NCBI GenBank assembly: GCA_900317585.1
Contig: ONHG01000003.1
Span: 1-64,000 of the forward strand
Direction: 5' to 3'
Length of the DNA: 64,000 nucleotides
Source: an uncultured Lachnospiraceae bacterium
Lineage (GTDB): Bacteria > Bacillota > Clostridia > Lachnospirales > Lachnospiraceae
In this document: one piece after another, positions 1 through 9,482 of the stretch
Numbering within the stretch: the first letter of the stretch is position 1
Layout: each line of letters starts with the position of its first letter
Program-made: the position numbers and the translations under genes
Notes under the pieces: model-generated
Databases searched by the model: none
What the model saw: only the letters and a program-made list of their open reading frames with translations
What the model was told of the DNA's origin: nothing

Positions 1-3000
1 TTTCTTTGATAATACAGCTTAAGTACCAGACTGCCATCACCTGCAACCACTCCGGACGTAATCGTTTTCATACCTTCATTATCGTAAGAAGGCGAAAATT
101 CATATCCTGAATACACTTTTGCCTTATTGCTTACATCAACCCTATCTCCTGTTGTACCATTCAGGATATCCGTGTCCCTTAAAATTGCAGCTGTATTATC
201 TGTGGTTATCAGATAATGTTCGACTCTGTACATTGTATCATCATCAGGTCTCCACTGTGCATACAGGACATTCTTTTTTTCCGGGTTTACTACAACTGCG
301 TAATTCGCATTTTCAGAATAACTGATACCTGTACCATCTGCTGACGTATTCCAGCCAGTAAACACATAACCTGGTCTTTCAAACTTGTTTGCATCTGTTT
401 GCAAGGTAGCTCCTGCCTCTGTAGACACATCTTCCATACTTCCTTTAGCATCCTCTGCATTTTTATCATATACAAGCATATATGTATCTGCAACATAGTA
501 CAGCTTAATAATCAGTGAACCATCTGCAAGTATTGTATCTGCGCCCCTGCTCTGTGCCACATAATTGGGCTGATATGTATATCCAGCAAAATCACCCTCC
601 GAATTTTTAGGAGTGAACGAAGCTTTTTGTCCAGTCACACCTGAAAGATATTCTTTTTCAGCATGTTCTTCATCTGCCACCCCACCCTGAACCTTAATAT
701 GCCATACCGCATAACTGGTATCTTTATTCGGTTCAAATCTTGCAATGAACTTACGGTTTTCATTGTTGGGTACGGTAATATTAATGCCATCAGATTGAGC
801 AAACTCCACACTTCCCTGATCATCGACACTCTTATACCATCCTGCAAAATGATATCCCTGATTTGCATTTGCCTTAAAGGTTACTTTCCCGGTTCCGTTG
901 TAATTCCATTTGACCATCTTGCCTGTTGAATAATCGAAAATGCAGTCAGCGGGAACATAATTGTCTGACACAGAAACTGACACTGTACCTCCCCGTATGC
1001 TGTCCTGATACTGGTCAGTAACCTCCTGATTCGAATCAGTTGTCTTTACCTGTGCTACTGCTATCTGAAGAAATTTTTTTGGAATCCACTTTGCATATAG
1101 TCTAGCACCATTCTCATCAGTTTGATCAGTTTCAAAATTCCATTTATCTTTGCAGTCTTCATCCTTATACCATCCATCAAATGTATAATAGTCATCTGTT
1201 GGATTTTCAGGACATATCACCGCTTTTCCCTTAAGCGAATCATAAACGGAATATATGTTTTCACTACCTACTTTGCGGTTATCCGGAAGATTCCAATAGA
1301 ATTGCACAGGAATGCCAATATAAGAAAGCTCTATCGTCATCGGCTTGTCACTTCCACCTGTTGTACAGCTTTTTGTACCGTCATAGTAGGTTGTGGTTTC
1401 ATTTACAAATTCACTCTTCCACAGCGAATTCTCATTCATCATAATCGTCTTGTCCCCAGACATAAGAGATTCAACCTTGAAGCGATAAAAATATGGATTA
1501 GTATTCGGCCAATTATTCCATACTGTAAAACTGTTTTTTTCGCTAATTCCAGAAACCTCTGTTTTAATTGGAGAATATCTGTTTTGAATAATCTCCTTAA
1601 ATTTACCATCATCAAGTCCCGTTCCTGGTTTTGTGATTGAATCATCTGAATTGTACAAAATCTTAATATTTGCACTGGTAATTCCTAATTCTCCAGCCTT
1701 ATTCTGTGATGGTTTATCCTTGTAGGTAACCTTCCACTTCACGGGGAACTCATTTGGATCATACTCAAACGTAAAGTCAAGCTTATCTGTGGTTTTATCC
1801 AGATTACGATACTTGTTCTTTACATCATCTTCTTTCGGTGAAGTCATTTTGTAATTTGGAATATAACATATCACCATATACTTATAATCAGAGCTTCCCT
1901 TAAGGTTAATTTCATAGTTCGAAGATGTACTATTCCCTGACGGTTCCGGAAAATCCACTTTCTTATCCAAGGACTCTACGTGTACATACTCATCCTTTTG
2001 GGAAGGACTTCTATACACTTCTACCGTAACATTCTTTGCCCTCGTATCATCATTCTGTGTCTTGTGATCCACTTTAATTGTTCCACTTAAGGTAAGATCA
2101 TATTCCCAATGGGCATACACAGTTACGTCATTCATCTGTTTATGCAATGTCTCCGCTGTCACCTTCGTGCCACCGACTTGCTGTGTAAACCATCCGGTAA
2201 ATCTGTAATTGTCATCTCCCTGCACCTTTGCCTCAGGCATATTTCCATAAGCACTCATATAGATAATATCTTTACATTTGATTAGCTCAGAACTTTCATT
2301 CTCAATGAGCACATTTTTGCCCTGTAAATTATCATCGAAATTCAGCTTGTATTTTTTAGCTGACCACTGAGCATACAATATGTCCATGCCCTCTGCAAGC
2401 GGATAATAATCCCCTGGTCTGTAGCCGGTTCCACTTCCATCACTCTTCGTGTTCCAGCCGGTAAAGCTATAGCCATTTCTGATAAATGCACTTTCGCTGA
2501 CCACAACCTTTTGATCTGTCACACCCTTTGTATTGGCTGTAATTCCAGTAACATCACTTGCATTTGCCTGATAAAACAGTTCGTCCTGATTTGGTTCATA
2601 GTAAAGCTTTAAAACAAGCTGTCCTCCACCATCTATAATCCCATTTAATACTTCTGTTTTTCCATTTTTATTATAGCCTGAAACATAATTGTAACCAGGT
2701 ACCACAATACGGGTTGCATCTTTGGTTCTTGTTCCTGTTGTACCAGTATGCCTCGTTTCCTTGTAACATATTTCCGTGCTTCCATCGGGACTTAATTTGT
2801 AATGCCGAATCAAATACACGGTATCTGTGTTTGGCTTAAAACGGGCATATACAGTATGATTGCCAGTCATGGAATATGTGTAACTTGCTTCTTCTGATAC
2901 TTTTTCAATACCCTCACCAGAGGTTTCATACCAACCTTCAAAGGTATAGCCCGGATTGACTGTCACAGACAAAGTTATACTGCTTTGTGCTTCACAAGTA

Positions 3001-4880
3001 TAGCTGTAGCCAGATGACTTAATTTGTTTTCTATCCTCAGCTATGGCTGGCAGCGTCACTTCAACATATCCACCAGCATTATTCTGCTGGTAACTTGCAG
3101 AAGCACTGGATTTTGTCTGAACGAGTACTGTATCTGTATATTCTTTCTTATTCCACTTGGCGTATAAAATTGTATCCGCGGTTACTTTGTCTGTTTCGAA
3201 ATTCCAGTTCTTGGTACATTCCTTATCCTTGTACCATCCTGCAAAGCTATAGTGCCGGGCAGTAGGATCCGCTGGTTTCATTATGGTTCTGTCTGGAACC
3301 ATATCATATGATTGCGGGCAAGTGGATGCATCTGCATTTTCATTATTCAAATCAAAAGACACATTGACACCGCGATAATAAATTTTTATTACCATGGTAT
3401 TACTTGGACGGTCATTTGTTTTATCATAATACATGATTGTATTCTCATCAAACACCGCCTTGTAAAGAGAATCTTCTGTTTTTACCTCTTTCCCTCCAAT
3501 TGTATAGGATGAAACCCTGGCCTTATAATAGTAGGTGCTTTTTTCTTCATCAGACTGATATTTCCAGACTGGGAAACTTGCTGTACCAGATGTCTTTCTT
3601 ACCATATCAGTAGCTACTGCCATGGTGTTGTGTTGTACAATATCCTTATATTCATCCGTTCTGGTAAGTCCATATAAAATCTTGACGTTAGCTGCATCAA
3701 TAATCCGCTTGTCCTCTGGTACTGCAGCTTCGCCGGATGTTACATATTCCACCTTCCAATCTGCTGGAAAATTGTTCGGATTAAATTGCAATTCAAAATC
3801 AATCTCATTTTTCGACTCTGTGATTCCTTTATATGGATAGTCTGATCCTGTTCCTTTCGGCTTGACCAGATCATAATTGTCAAGTCGCGTTCCTACACGG
3901 TACTCATAGTCACTGGATGAGTCTGTAACAACAAATTCATAGTCAGCCTCCGATATGTCAATATCCCTGCCTTGCTCATCTTTAGCTTTTTTTATATCCT
4001 GAATATTAACTTCTTTTTCACTAATACAGATATATTCGCTATCAGCCTCCCCCTTTAACTTACGGTACAAGTGTACGGTAACACTTTCCGGCCTGCTTTC
4101 CGGTGTCTGATAAACATTCTGCCCCTCAGGAATATAAGAATGAATTACTTTGATGTGATCTCCAATTTTAATCGTCCTGGTCCAGTGCGCATATAATTTC
4201 ACCGACTCTTCCAGTGAGGTATACTTTGTCTCGGAATTTACTTTGTCTCCTCCTACAGGCAAGGTATACCATCCTGCAAATGTATATCCTTTATCACTTT
4301 CCGCAGTTGGCAGTGTACCATATCTTGTGTCATATGTAACATTTTTCTCCGACATCTGATTTCCATTAGAATCCTTGATGGTGGTAGTTGCATCTGTCAG
4401 ATTTTCCTTAAAGATCAATTTGCATTTCTTCGCAGTCCACTGTGCATAGAGCACATCCTCTTTTATAGTAAGCTGGTAATCGCTGCCTGGCGAATAGCTG
4501 GTTCCCCGTCCGTTCTTTGCAGTGTTCCATCCTATAAAATCATATCCATCTCTGGAAAAAGAATTACCTGAAACTTTTACCTTTTCAAAAGTATATCCGC
4601 CAGATGGAGTCATTGACTGACTGGCACCTGCAAAATTTGCATCGTATTTCAGACTGTCCTGATTGACCGTATAATAAAGCTTCAACTGCAATGGATTACT
4701 CTTTGAACAATCCTTTGTCAGAATTCCACTCCGAACTTCTTTATTACCATTATTATCATATCCATTTTTATAAGTATATCCCTCATAAGTATTAGCAACC
4801 GCTGCAACCGAATCTCCTACTCCTCCTGGTATCAACACCGTCTGCCCTTCTTGCGAGACAACTCCCCCGATGAATTCAAC
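1..4880 (-). CDS. Repeat-rich continuation of the surface protein, open to the left window edge
   Basis: I translated the minus strand row by row from 4880 to about 2280 and found no stop. Below that I read it less formally, but the left end (GSLVLKLYYQR) is in the same frame. The first possible start in this frame is a GTG at 4836-4838 inside a repeat, so it is a continuation of the upstream frame and not an independent gene. It contains recurring GWNT-G-G-Y-G, YAQW-AKK, GWYT-VGG, YAHW and GWYKD-C-WNFETD motifs, which are InlB B-repeat (Listeria-Bacteroides repeat) signatures. Between them are units starting HYK and ending LKLYY (MucBP-like) and Cna-B-like stretches. Secreted, cell-surface role inferred. 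Confidence 0.7.
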
Positions 4881-4888
4881 TTATAATG
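700..4888 (-). repeat. Two ~2.1-kb in-gene super-repeats of the surface protein
   Basis: The HYK-type anchor recurs at 4886-4888, 2802-2804 and 699-701, about 2,084 and 2,103 bases apart. Each copy holds the same order of sub-modules: MucBP-like unit, GWNT InlB unit, YAQW-AKK, GWYT/GWFT-VGG unit, YAHW, Cna-B-like stretch with NPNNFPADWKV or DPNEFPVKWKV, GWYKD-C-WNFETD unit, then a GWYE/GWYK unit ending ARF-PN-DT. The copies are diverged. A shorter unit follows (next anchor at 216-218). Confidence 0.75.
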
Positions 4889-6703
4889 GATAATCTGATA
4901 GTATGGACTTTCCTCAAAACGCGCTGTAAGTTCTTTTCCCGATATGCCCACAGAATAAGAAATCTTCTGTGATGTACTGTATATCTGATTTCCTTCATAC
5001 CAGCCTGCAAAATAGTAACCCTCGGCAGGTTTTGCATTCACACTTATGGTTTCATTATTCTGTGCCTTGTAATAATATGCCCCGTTTTTTCCACTAATTT
5101 GCAATATTGCTGTACTATTCTGCTCTGGTGTAATAAACTCTACAATTCCACCTTCTGTACCCTGCACATAACTTTCCTGATTCAGACTTTTGTATTCCGG
5201 AATAATATTTTGTCTGTATTTCCACTGTGCAATAAATTTAAGTCCTGCCGTATCCTTTACTTCAATGGACTTTGTGTTTCCCTCTGAATCATTGTATTCA
5301 ACCGTGAACTTTCCTTCCGTATTTCCCTCCACCGGATTCGTATATTTAATTATGTGTTTTTTGGGAATCAATACTTTTTCCTCTGTATAAGATACGAGCC
5401 ACCATCCTTCAAAATCTGCATTAGTATAAGTCGGCAGCTTTTCGTCCCTTGAATATTCCCCTGATATTGGCTTAAATCGGTTGGTGTCACTAGTGTCAAA
5501 AGATGCATCATTCTTATTCTCATCTCCTATCCAGCTTCCGCCATTGGTCTCATAGACCACCATAGATTTTTTCGTAAAAACAAATCGTATTGCAGTAGCT
5601 CCGGTAACACAGTGATTATAAGGGAATAGATCCTTTTCATAAAATACATTATTAATGTATGCTCCAGAAAATTCATAACCTTCATCTGGTGTGGCTTCCA
5701 ATTTAATATCTATATTATTCACTGATTTAGTCGATACAGGGGTCTGCTGTTTTACCTGATATTCTGTTTTTCCTGTCGTTTCCAAATTATCATGCGGAAT
5801 AATTACTTTAGCCGTTCCACCAACTGTAGCTCTTGCTGTAACCGGCTGAAAAAGCCTGAGCTGAATATTATCTAACAGATTTCCAATTGAAGCAGATGTT
5901 CCCGCCTGACTTACTGATACAAATGCAACTGTTGTCCGTGTCTGGTTTTTCGGTACACTGTATATATAATCCAGCACATTGTTTCCAAAGGTCTTTGACT
6001 CATTATTGTTGTGGCTGTAATAATTATAACCACATTTATGCCAGGAATCAGGATCCGATGCGATAATCCATACATTCCACTCCTGTGAATAGATATCACT
6101 TTGTCTTAGACTAAAATTATCTGATGTTCCTCCCTGAAAGGTTCCACTTTGGTCAAAAGGTCTGGAATATACCGTAATTTTCTGACCAACCCCCTCCGTA
6201 TTTGCCTTATAACCATCGCCTAATGACGAAGAATTTGCCTTTAACCAGTCTACCATCTGCATGAACTGATCCCTACCAGTCTTAGAGGGTTTTGATGCAT
6301 TGTACTGCTGTTTTGGTCCTATAATAAGAGCCATTGTATCAAGGCCATCCCTTCCTCTGTGTGACAGCCCCCACTCATAAATTGACTCTTCCTGCGTATT
6401 TAAATTCTGATATAGCGTACTTTCCTCATTTGCATTTAACTCAGCACCTTGATTTCCTTCATCAGGCTTTAATACTGACTTGTTTTTTAGGTAAATATTA
6501 TTCTCCTTATAGCATTCTATTTTCTGGTCCGTTGCCGTTGTACTCCAGCCTGGTACCTGTGACATATCGTACATACTATAATTATCTGAACTGTTTAATA
6601 CCGGGGTTTCAAAACTTCCATTGGTAATGGCATTATTAATACTCAAAGTATTTATTGATTCTTCTGCATTAACCTCATATTTTGGAATGGATAAATTTTC
6701 CAA
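4832..6703 (-). CDS. N-terminal fragment of the InlB-repeat surface protein (623-residue open frame)
   Basis: This is the longest single open frame of the broken surface-protein gene. It opens only at a TTG (6701-6703) with no ribosome site and an in-frame stop just upstream, so it is unlikely to be the true start; the signal peptide lies in the next frame at 6768. Residues ~20-110 (NGSFETP, VPGW, QGAELNA) resemble a galactose-binding-like or DUF642-like fold. Residues ~110-290 are a further secreted domain rich in W and Y. From ~300 on come InlB/MucBP-type repeats (GYEFSGAY, FEGWW, YYFAGWY, LTARFEESPYYQIIHYKL). The last ~14 residues, after NSSG, are out-of-frame and basic, which marks the second frameshift at 4864-4868. 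Confidence 0.7.
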   Translation of the reverse strand: MENLSIPKYEVNAEESINTLSINNAITNGSFETPVLNSSDNYSMYDMSQVPGWSTTATDQKIECYKENNIYLKNKSVLKPDEGNQGAELNANEESTLYQNLNTQEESIYEWGLSHRGRDGLDTMALIIGPKQQYNASKPSKTGRDQFMQMVDWLKANSSSLGDGYKANTEGVGQKITVYSRPFDQSGTFQGGTSDNFSLRQSDIYSQEWNVWIIASDPDSWHKCGYNYYSHNNNESKTFGNNVLDYIYSVPKNQTRTTVAFVSVSQAGTSASIGNLLDNIQLRLFQPVTARATVGGTAKVIIPHDNLETTGKTEYQVKQQTPVSTKSVNNIDIKLEATPDEGYEFSGAYINNVFYEKDLFPYNHCVTGATAIRFVFTKKSMVVYETNGGSWIGDENKNDASFDTSDTNRFKPISGEYSRDEKLPTYTNADFEGWWLVSYTEEKVLIPKKHIIKYTNPVEGNTEGKFTVEYNDSEGNTKSIEVKDTAGLKFIAQWKYRQNIIPEYKSLNQESYVQGTEGGIVEFITPEQNSTAILQISGKNGAYYYKAQNNETISVNAKPAEGYYFAGWYEGNQIYSTSQKISYSVGISGKELTARFEESPYYQIIHYKLNSSGELSRKKGRRC

Positions 6704-6764
6704 AAAATACTAACACAAAGAACGAAACAAACTAACTGTCTTATTTTGATTCTTATTTTTCTCT

Positions 6765-6920
6765 TCATAGCACTTTTCCTCGTATTTCGTAAAATTTTTC
6801 AAGAACGCTCCAACGTTCTTGCTGCAAAATACGTGTCAGCTTTGCTGATATCTTCTTCTGCTCATTCCTGCAATCCGCCGGAGTCTTCCCTACTGAGATA
6901 AATATACTAATAATTAAAAC
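6765..6920 (-). other. Open-frame remnant overlapping the surface-protein start (coding-like, no usable start)
   Basis: In the 5' region one minus-strand frame is open for about 50 codons. It reads protein-like at its end (KLTRILQQERWSVLEKFYEI) and stops at a TGA overlapping the surface-protein ATG (ATGA coupling). No ATG or GTG lies in frame; the only candidate is a TTG at 6827. It may be the 3' remnant of a lost upstream gene, a very short leader peptide, or chance. I do not recognise a family. Confidence 0.25.
6781..6833 (-). promoter_or_regulatory. Leader hairpin immediately upstream of the surface-protein ribosome site
   Basis: There are nested inverted repeats: AAGAACG (6801-6807) pairs with CGTTCTT (6814-6820) around a 6-base loop, and CGTATTT (6781-6787) pairs with AAATACG (6827-6833). 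The structure sits directly upstream of AGGA (about 6777-6780) and could affect translation or mRNA stability. No U-tract follows, so it is not a terminator. Confidence 0.45.
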
Positions 6921-6929
6921 CTACAATTT

Positions 6930-6958
6930 TATATAGTATAACAAATAAAGCGTTACAA
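6930..6958 (-). promoter_or_regulatory. Likely sigma-A promoter of the surface-protein gene
   Basis: On the minus strand, TTGTAA (6953-6958) and TATATA (6930-6935) are separated by 17 bases. A transcript would start near 6923, giving a leader of about 155 bases before the ATG at 6768. The -35 box lies inside a tandem 11-bp repeat, which suggests control by a DNA-binding regulator. Confidence 0.5.
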
Positions 6959-6968
6959 AAGCGTTACA
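6947..6968 (-). repeat. Two perfect tandem 11-bp direct repeats (candidate operator)
   Basis: The unit TGTAACGCTTT occurs twice head to tail on the minus strand and overlaps the -35 box. Direct repeats with an 11-bp period on one face of the helix are typical binding sites of OmpR/PhoB-type response regulators. That assignment is inference only. Confidence 0.5.
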
Positions 6969-7038
6969 CATAACCATTTAGCATACAGTCTAAAAACAAG
7001 TAGCTAGCGTTCCCAATTATATGCTATAATTAAAAATA

Positions 7039-7080
7039 TAAGCCACCGGAACATCTATTTGCATCAGTTCCGATGGCTTT
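7039..7080 (-). terminator. Rho-independent terminator after the cytidylate-kinase-like gene
   Basis: Inverted repeat AAGCCACCGGAAC (7040-7052) and GTTCCGATGGCTT (7067-7079), with one G-T mismatch, is followed on the minus strand by a T-rich run (ATATTTTTAATT). It lies 42 bases past the stop of the 7122-7757 gene and closes the long shape/division block. The rest of 6834-7121 holds only the promoter and repeats already listed. Confidence 0.85.
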
Positions 7081-7121
7081 AAATCCATAGCTTTCTATAC
7101 AACAATACAATTATTATGTGA

Positions 7122-7757
7122 TTATTTATTGTGACTTCTCATGCATTCCCTGTATTTAAGTATAAGCTCAATTGAGTCCTCAACTGATATCTGGCTTGTG
7201 TTCAGACACAAATCATAGCTTCTTGCGTCTCCCCATTTTTTACTGGTGTAGTAATTGTAATAGCTTGAACGCTCTTTATCTTTTTTCTTAATTATGTCCT
7301 TAGCCTTGTTCTCCGGGACATTGAGTCTTTCACTGATTCTTTTAATTCTGTCGTCCATGTTGGAACGTATGAAGATATTGAGACAATGTGGCTCGTCTGC
7401 TAAAGCATAATCTGCACAGCGGCCTACGATAACACAGGGTTCATTTGCCGCAATCTTTTTGATAGCATCAAACTGTGCTAAAAATACCTTGTGATTCAAA
7501 GGCATATCAAGAAACGGTGCTGTGGAATAAGAGCCACCGGTGTATGTGTCCATGACAAGTGAATACAAAAAGCTGTTTGTAGGCTTTTCGTCGTGTGACT
7601 CAAATATTTCCTCGCAAAGTCCTGATTCCTTAGCTGCCTGCTGTAAGAGCTCTTTATCATAAAATTTAATTCCAAGTCTTTTAGCTAAATCTTGTCCGAC
7701 CTGTTTTCCGAGGCTTCCAAATTCTCTTCCTATTGTGTAAATTTCGTTTGATCCCAT
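7122..7757 (-). CDS. Cytidylate kinase-like family protein
   Basis: This 211-residue protein fits the Cytidylate_kin2 (AAA_26) family of P-loop kinases, which are relatives of CMP kinase of uncertain substrate. The N-terminus (YTIGREFGSLGKQVGQDLA, residues 7-25) is the family's atypical P-loop, in which a usual G-S-G-G appears as GSLGK. Further family signs are IKFYDKELL, VIVGRCADYAL (~110-120) and FIRSNMDDRIKRI with the lid-type arginines. Start ATG 7757 has a GGGGG site. It is the last gene of the minus-strand block, 56 bases after the pseudouridine synthase and just before a terminator. Function beyond nucleotide phosphotransfer is not shown. Confidence 0.8.
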   Translation of the reverse strand: MGSNEIYTIGREFGSLGKQVGQDLAKRLGIKFYDKELLQQAAKESGLCEEIFESHDEKPTNSFLYSLVMDTYTGGSYSTAPFLDMPLNHKVFLAQFDAIKKIAANEPCVIVGRCADYALADEPHCLNIFIRSNMDDRIKRISERLNVPENKAKDIIKKKDKERSSYYNYYTSKKWGDARSYDLCLNTSQISVEDSIELILKYRECMRSHNK

Positions 7758-7813
7758 AATTCAGACCCCCTTATATAAATAATAAAAACTATATCACTAT
7801 GTGATAATTCAAT

Positions 7814-8752
7814 TTAGTTGTTATTCATATTATATAACACTTCAAGCAAATTGGCAAAGTATTTTGGTAAAGGTGCATCAAATTCCATGTATTCGCCGGT
7901 TTTTGGATGAACAAATCCTATAGTTTTAGCATGCAGGCACTGTCCTTCCAGGCCTTTGAAGCGGTTTTTTGTCGGGGAATAGCTGGAATACAGCATATCT
8001 CCAAGCAACGGATGGTTAATGCTTGCCATATGCACGCGTATCTGGTGTGTCCTGCCAGTCTCAAGCTTAAACTGCATATAGGTGTAGTCACCAAAGCGTT
8101 CAATCACCTTATAATGCGTAACAGCCGGCTTGCCATTCTTCTCATTGATGGCCATTTTCTTGCGATCATTGGGATTCCTGCCTATGGCGCCCTCTATTGT
8201 GCCCTCATCATCTTTTACATTGCCACAGACAATGCCTACATATATACGGTTGCAGCTATGGTCCTTTATCTGTTCGGATATCTTTATATGGCTTTCATCG
8301 TTCTTGCAGACAATAAGGGAGCCGGTGGTGTCCATGTCTATGCGATGCACTATACCGGGCCGTATTTCGCCGTTTATGCCACTTAAAGAGTCCTTGCAGT
8401 GGTACATTATGGCATTTACAAGAGTATCGCTGTAATGCCCTGCTGAGGGGTGTACAACCATGCCCTTTGGCTTGTTGACTACCAGTACGTCATCATCCTC
8501 GTAGAGTATGTCAAGAGGAATGTCCTGTGGCAGGATAGGTGTCTGTACGGCATCAGGAATTGTGACATCTACTATGTCATCAGTCTTTAGCCTGTAATTT
8601 GCCTTTTGGGGCGTATCATTGACCAATATTTGATTTTCTTTTAGTATCCGTTGAAAAAAGGAGCGAGAAATATCCGGATAAATGCTGCTTAGGTATTTAT
8701 CCAGTCGTTCTCCCTCCTGTTCACTCTGGACTTCAAATGTATCTCTATTCAT
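7814..8752 (-). CDS. RluA-family pseudouridine synthase (RluD-like)
   Basis: The enzyme isomerises uridine to pseudouridine in rRNA, most likely 23S rRNA. Residues ~10-75 form an S4 RNA-binding domain (EGERLDKYLSSI, SRSFFQRIL). The catalytic motif is HRIDMDTTG with Asp139 as nucleophile; the usual Leu of HRLD is Ile here, which is conservative. GRTHQIRVHM (~232-241) and HPSAGH are further family motifs. Length 312 is typical. Directly downstream of lspA, the same neighbour order as in many Firmicutes (lspA-rluD). The start ATG 8752 has only a weak GAGAAAG site. Which rRNA position is modified cannot be told. Confidence 0.9.
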   Translation of the reverse strand: MNRDTFEVQSEQEGERLDKYLSSIYPDISRSFFQRILKENQILVNDTPQKANYRLKTDDIVDVTIPDAVQTPILPQDIPLDILYEDDDVLVVNKPKGMVVHPSAGHYSDTLVNAIMYHCKDSLSGINGEIRPGIVHRIDMDTTGSLIVCKNDESHIKISEQIKDHSCNRIYVGIVCGNVKDDEGTIEGAIGRNPNDRKKMAINEKNGKPAVTHYKVIERFGDYTYMQFKLETGRTHQIRVHMASINHPLLGDMLYSSYSPTKNRFKGLEGQCLHAKTIGFVHPKTGEYMEFDAPLPKYFANLLEVLYNMNNN

Positions 8753-8832
8753 AGTGAAGCTTTCTCTTTTTTATTTTATTAACTAGTAACTATTTAAAAC
8801 TACATTGCACACTTTAAAAAGCGCATACCGCA

Positions 8833-9429
8833 CTAATTTTCATGCTTTCTATCAGGAAAGATTACAGAGAAATCATCCTCCTTGTAGTAAAACAGCCCGA
8901 GTATGATAAACATAAATGCCGCTACAGTAACATAAATGTCTGCCACATTAAATATTGGAAAATTAATCAGGCAAAAATAAAAGAAATCGACAACATAATT
9001 ATTAATAATTCTGTCTAAAAGATTACCTATAGCGCCTGCGATAAAAAGAATCACAACCACGTTTAATAATCCAAATCTCTTCGAGTGAGGTATTTTACAA
9101 TACCACAGGCAAAGCAGAATTACTACGGCTATCGTTATTACAGAAAAAAATATCATTTTGGCACGCAGAAATGCCATTGGATTGTTATCCCAGTATGAGA
9201 AATGAAATATCCTCTGAATAATTGAAAGCAAATCCACACCAAATGCAGCACTTTGATTTTCCAGATATCTAAGTTCAAAAACGCCGGGTATAAGTTCAAA
9301 AACACCTTTGCCGGACATCTTTAGCTTTAAAACTGCAAGATATTTTGTAAGCTGGTCAAGTGCAACAAGTAAAAATACCATAATTGCAGCACTGCAAAGC
9401 TGTTTTCTGCTCTTTGTTTTTTTCATCAT
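8833..9429 (-). CDS. lspA: Lipoprotein signal peptidase (signal peptidase II)
   Basis: This integral membrane aspartyl protease cleaves the signal peptide of prolipoproteins ahead of the lipidated cysteine. Four hydrophobic segments are visible (~13-32, ~92-110, ~120-140, ~160-180). The catalytic aspartates are Asp148 in the VVDFF motif, after GNLLDR, and Asp164 in FNVADIYVTVA. At 198 residues it is longer than the usual ~160; the extra length is a loop (~70-90, FHFSYWDNNPMAFL) and a longer C-terminal tail. Start ATG 9429 follows GGAG. A likely client is the lipoprotein carboxypeptidase at 12777-13760. Confidence 0.93.
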   Translation of the reverse strand: MMKKTKSRKQLCSAAIMVFLLVALDQLTKYLAVLKLKMSGKGVFELIPGVFELRYLENQSAAFGVDLLSIIQRIFHFSYWDNNPMAFLRAKMIFFSVITIAVVILLCLWYCKIPHSKRFGLLNVVVILFIAGAIGNLLDRIINNYVVDFFYFCLINFPIFNVADIYVTVAAFMFIILGLFYYKEDDFSVIFPDRKHEN

Positions 9430-9482
9430 ATATATACTCCGTTATTTGATATTTAATACCGACTATTTAATATTGACCGGTA

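Larger units (their letters stand above)
1..6768 (-). pseudogene. Large secreted InlB-repeat surface protein, frameshifted twice, 3' end outside window
   Basis: The gene begins at an ATG (6766-6768) behind an AGGA ribosome site. It encodes a signal peptide with a basic start (MKRKIRIKIRQ), a hydrophobic core (LVCFVLCVSIF) and a likely cleavage after VNA. The frame then breaks in the A6 tract at 6702-6707; one extra base joins the signal peptide to the 4832-6703 frame. A second break in the C5 tract at 4864-4868 would also be repaired by one extra base, giving a frame that stays open to the left edge. The protein would exceed 2,200 residues: an N-terminal lectin-like or DUF642-like domain (NGSFE and PGW motifs), then many InlB B-repeats (GYTFAGWY, LYAQW), MucBP-like units (HYKL to LKLYY) and Cna-B-like segments. 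Such proteins are adhesins or cell-wall proteins in gut Firmicutes. Any C-terminal anchor lies outside the window. The breaks may be real or sequencing errors. Confidence 0.8.

Noticed and set aside
1122..1640. A 172-codon plus-strand open frame
   Set aside because: It is antisense to the repeat protein, has no ribosome site and shows no protein-like pattern; the minus strand gives clear InlB-type repeats here.
700..4888. CRISPR array or transposon in the repeat-rich left end
   Set aside because: The repeats are diverged, in frame and encode InlB-type protein motifs; there are no short identical repeats with unique spacers and no transposase.
6701..6703. TTG as the true start of the surface protein
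   Set aside because: It has no ribosome site and gives no signal peptide; the ATG at 6768 in the neighbouring frame has both, so a frameshift is the better explanation.
7907..8386. A 159-codon plus-strand frame inside the RluA-family gene
   Set aside because: Shadow frame; the minus strand carries the HRIDMDTTG catalytic block and the S4 domain.
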